Assembly: GCF_900607235.1 (NCBI RefSeq)
Contig: NZ_LR027852.1
Location: forward strand, 372,001 to 436,000
From: Olivibacter jilunii
GTDB lineage: Bacteria; Bacteroidota; Bacteroidia; Sphingobacteriales; Sphingobacteriaceae
Direction of reading: 5' to 3'
Length of the DNA: 64,000 nucleotides
Of the stretch, positions 61,637-64,000 are shown one piece after another (positions within the stretch are counted from its first letter, which is position 1; each line of letters opens with the position of its first letter). A model generated the notes under the pieces. That model had not been told where the DNA came from and did not search any database. It saw nothing but the letters and a program-made list of their open reading frames with translations. A program made the translations under genes and the position numbers.

Positions 61637-64000
61637 ATGGAACATCCAATTTTACAAACTTATGTTATGGGGCAATGGCGCGGACTGAAGCATTACGGTC
61701 TTGCTTTTATAGTCGCCCTTTGTATGCTACCAATCATGAATGCACAAGCGCAGCATGCGATAAAAGGAAGGGTAGTTGATGAATCCGGAAAAGGCTTTCC
61801 CGGTGCTAGTATTCAAGTAAAAGGCACTTCTATCGGAACTAAAACCAACGAAGATGGGTATTATTCCCTGAATGTACCCGATATAAATGCCGTTTTGGTT
61901 TTCTCTTATATCGGTTATGTGTCGAAAGAAGTAAAAGCAGCTGGACAAAGCTCACTAAACGTAGACCTTGCTCCAAATGCCGAAGCGCTTTCTGAAGTCG
62001 TAGTGGTAGGCTATGGTACGCAACGAAAAGAGTCAGTGACAGGTTCCGTGGCATCAATTAGCGGAAGCGATCTAAACCAGGTACCTACGCCGAATATTTC
62101 ACAAGCCTTGCAAGGCCGTTTGCCAGGCGTCCAATTAGCACAAACATCCACCCGGCCAGGGGCAACAATGCAGATCCGTATCCGCGGTACCCGTTCTTTG
62201 ACAGCAGATAATAATCCACTGGTTGTTTTGGATGGTATCCCGTTTCCGGGCTCACTTGGAGATATTAATCCAAATGATATTAAAAGTATAGACGTGTTAA
62301 AAGATGCCTCTGCGACGGCTATATATGGTTCGCGAGGTGCAAATGGGGTGATTTTGGTTACCACCAATAAAGGGCAGCAAGGTGAGCAGGCAAAGTTTAG
62401 CTATAACGCTTACTATGGCGCGCAAACCTTATTTGCCAGATACCCCATGATGAATGGGGAAGAATTTGTAGCCTTACGTAAAGCTGCCGGTATCTTTTCA
62501 AATGGTGTAGATGAGGCCGATAACGTGAACACCGATTGGCAGGATCTGAATTACCGGACCGGAGCAGTAAATAGCCACGATATCGGAATTTCCGGTGGTA
62601 CGGAAAAGGGGAGCTATAATGTTGGGGCTGCATTTTATCAGAACCAAGGCTTGATTCCTACGCAACAATATAAAAGATATTCGTTACGTAGCTCAATTGA
62701 CCAAGGGATTGGTAAACATTTTCGCGTGGGATTCACAACGAATAGCAATTATAACATCAGCGCTGGTAATCAACTTGGCTTATTTGGTGTATTGGCTGCC
62801 TCGCCGATCCTCAACCCTTATAATGAAGATGGCACGCTAAAAAGAACCGTGAACGCCTCTTTAGGTGATAATTATGTGTTGACCAGAAAGGTGGTAGAGG
62901 GGCTACATGACGACGGAATGTGGATCAACGAAACCAGAGGCTTTGCAACCTATAATTCGATGTATGGTGAGGTGAATATCCCTTGGGTGGAGGGATTGAA
63001 ATACCGTGTTAACCTTGGTCTGGATTTTATTCAAAGTAATAATGGTAATTACACGGGGGAAGGAGTCAATAACGTAAATCCGCAAACAATATCTACTGCG
63101 GGAATCAGTAACGCGCATACTTATCATTGGACCGTGGAAAACCTGATTACTTACGATAAAACAATAGCAGAAAAACATCATTTGAATTTCACCGGACTTT
63201 ATTCTGCGGAACGGCAAAAGTATAATTCTTCGGCAATGTCCGCGAGGGATATTCCTTCTGAAGCTTTCCAGTTTTATAATTTGGGGCACGCCACCGGAGA
63301 AATTACCATCAATCCGGATCAACAGAATTATACCTTATGGGGCTTGATGTCCTGGATGGGAAGAGTCATGTATGACTATGATAATCGCTATATGCTATCA
63401 GCTACCCTGCGCTCGGATGCTTCTTCAAGGTTAGCCCCCGAACATCGCTGGCATACATATCCGGCGGTATCTGCTGGATGGAATGTTGCCAATGAATCGT
63501 TTATGAAAGGGATTGATTGGATAAATATGTTGAAGTTACGGGTGGGCTATGGACAAACATCCAACCAAGCCATTGCTCCTTATGCTACATTGGGGCGTCT
63601 AAGTACGCGGCCTTACAATTTCGGTGAGGAAAATTATGCCGTTGGATATTATGTGACTCAATTGCCGAATAGCAACTTGGGCTGGGAATTTTCGGAAACG
63701 TGGAACTACGGACTTGATTTTTCGCTGCTGAGTAACCGTTTATCAGGAACAATTGAATATTATACAACGCATACGAAAGACTTACTGCTTGGTGTCGGTT
63801 TACCGCCAACATCCGGCGTGCAGAGTTATACGGCTAACATCGGACAGACACAGAATAAAGGGATCGAGTTGACATTGAATGGGACTATCTTAGCCGGCGG
63901 ACGAGATGGTTTAACTTGGGATCTTGGGGTCAACCTTTATGCGAACCGAAATAAATTGACCGCGCTTGCATCAGGTGCCACACAGGATGTGGGCAACTCC
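61637..64000 (+). CDS. SusC/RagA-family TonB-linked outer-membrane transporter (3' truncated by window edge)
   Basis: The first 788 codons of a SusC porin, open to the last base of the window. Start at ATG 61637; an in-frame ATG at 61667 is possible. Signal region about 1-38 (ending NAQAQ), regulatory beta-sandwich (IKGRVVDESGKGFPGASIQVKG), SusC motif SEVVVVGYGTQRKESVTGSV, plug with VLKDASATAIYGSRGANGVIL, then barrel strands up to about strand 16. A susD should follow outside the window. The substrate may relate to the fucosidase upstream, but an intervening terminator and separate promoter leave that open. Confidence 0.95.
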   Translation, partial: MEHPILQTYVMGQWRGLKHYGLAFIVALCMLPIMNAQAQHAIKGRVVDESGKGFPGASIQVKGTSIGTKTNEDGYYSLNVPDINAVLVFSYIGYVSKEVKAAGQSSLNVDLAPNAEALSEVVVVGYGTQRKESVTGSVASISGSDLNQVPTPNISQALQGRLPGVQLAQTSTRPGATMQIRIRGTRSLTADNNPLVVLDGIPFPGSLGDINPNDIKSIDVLKDASATAIYGSRGANGVILVTTNKGQQGEQAKFSYNAYYGAQTLFARYPMMNGEEFVALRKAAGIFSNGVDEADNVNTDWQDLNYRTGAVNSHDIGISGGTEKGSYNVGAAFYQNQGLIPTQQYKRYSLRSSIDQGIGKHFRVGFTTNSNYNISAGNQLGLFGVLAASPILNPYNEDGTLKRTVNASLGDNYVLTRKVVEGLHDDGMWINETRGFATYNSMYGEVNIPWVEGLKYRVNLGLDFIQSNNGNYTGEGVNNVNPQTISTAGISNAHTYHWTVENLITYDKTIAEKHHLNFTGLYSAERQKYNSSAMSARDIPSEAFQFYNLGHATGEITINPDQQNYTLWGLMSWMGRVMYDYDNRYMLSATLRSDASSRLAPEHRWHTYPAVSAGWNVANESFMKGIDWINMLKLRVGYGQTSNQAIAPYATLGRLSTRPYNFGEENYAVGYYVTQLPNSNLGWEFSETWNYGLDFSLLSNRLSGTIEYYTTHTKDLLLGVGLPPTSGVQSYTANIGQTQNKGIELTLNGTILAGGRDGLTWDLGVNLYANRNKLTALASGATQDVGNS

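Noticed and set aside
62011-62367. 118-aa minus-strand ORF in the last susC
   Set aside because: The same antisense shadow appears opposite the plug domain of the other susC genes (for example 51665-52087), caused by conserved SusC codons.
1-64000. CRISPR, tRNA, rRNA, insertion sequences, prophage
   Set aside because: Looked for repeats with regular spacers, cloverleaf-like segments, transposase/integrase motifs and terminal inverted repeats; none seen.

Overview
The window is from a Bacteroidota genome, most likely the Sphingobacteriaceae (Sphingobacterium/Pedobacter/Olivibacter relatives). Evidence: four SusC-type TonB-dependent porins, three with SusD partners; two giant hybrid two-component sensors; many signal peptides and lipoboxes; and intergenic regions carrying the Bacteroidota -7 element TAnnTTTG instead of a sigma70 -10. 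I see no rRNA, tRNA, CRISPR array, transposase, integrase or phage gene. The genus cannot be fixed from the window.

Layout. (1) 1-5.3 kb: an RbsABC-type sugar import operon (binding protein, DUF2291 protein, fused ATPase, permease, FGGY kinase). (2) 5.4-9.4 kb: a DUF1223 exported thiol protein, an azoreductase divergent from an HxlR regulator across a perfect 38-bp palindrome, and a TetR / HMA-like / MFS efflux operon. (3) 9.6-14.4 kb: a SusCD pair without enzymes, with a LacI-type palindrome far upstream. (4) 14.9-19.8 kb: a four-gene SPFH/zinc-ribbon cluster behind a membrane-anchored TPR/coiled-coil/HTH regulator. (5) 20.2-32.3 kb: a secreted alpha/beta hydrolase, then a BASS transporter, an exported RraA-like enzyme, a Tat-exported enolase-superfamily dehydratase, an alpha-ketoglutaric semialdehyde dehydrogenase, an FAH-family enzyme and SusCD. 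This looks like an oxidative (Weimberg-like) sugar-acid route whose first steps lie outside the cytoplasm. (6) 32.4-54 kb: a hybrid sensor, two GH42 enzymes, a GH43, and a minus-strand operon GH5 - SusC - SusD - glycan-binding protein - (small lipoprotein) - acetylesterase. (7) 54-64 kb: a second hybrid sensor, an AraC regulator divergent from a GH29 alpha-L-fucosidase, and a truncated SusC.

Regions 6 and 7 together fit attack on a decorated hemicellulose. Endo-cleavage would be by GH5, capture by SusCD and the surface glycan-binding protein, deacetylation by the SGNH esterase, and removal of galactose (GH42), arabinose or xylose (GH43) and fucose (GH29). Fucogalactoxyloglucan is the most economical guess; no alpha-xylosidase or beta-glucosidase is in the window.

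Most notable finds: a 25-bp inverted-repeat site with 21/25 identity between two promoters 22 kb apart, at nearly the same distance (32 and 31 bp) from a TAnnTTTG element (GH42/aldo-keto reductase relic promoter and GH29 promoter); two gene relics bracketing the first GH42; the exported sugar-acid enzymes; the SPFH/zinc-ribbon cluster; and a likely missed 53-aa lipoprotein gene.
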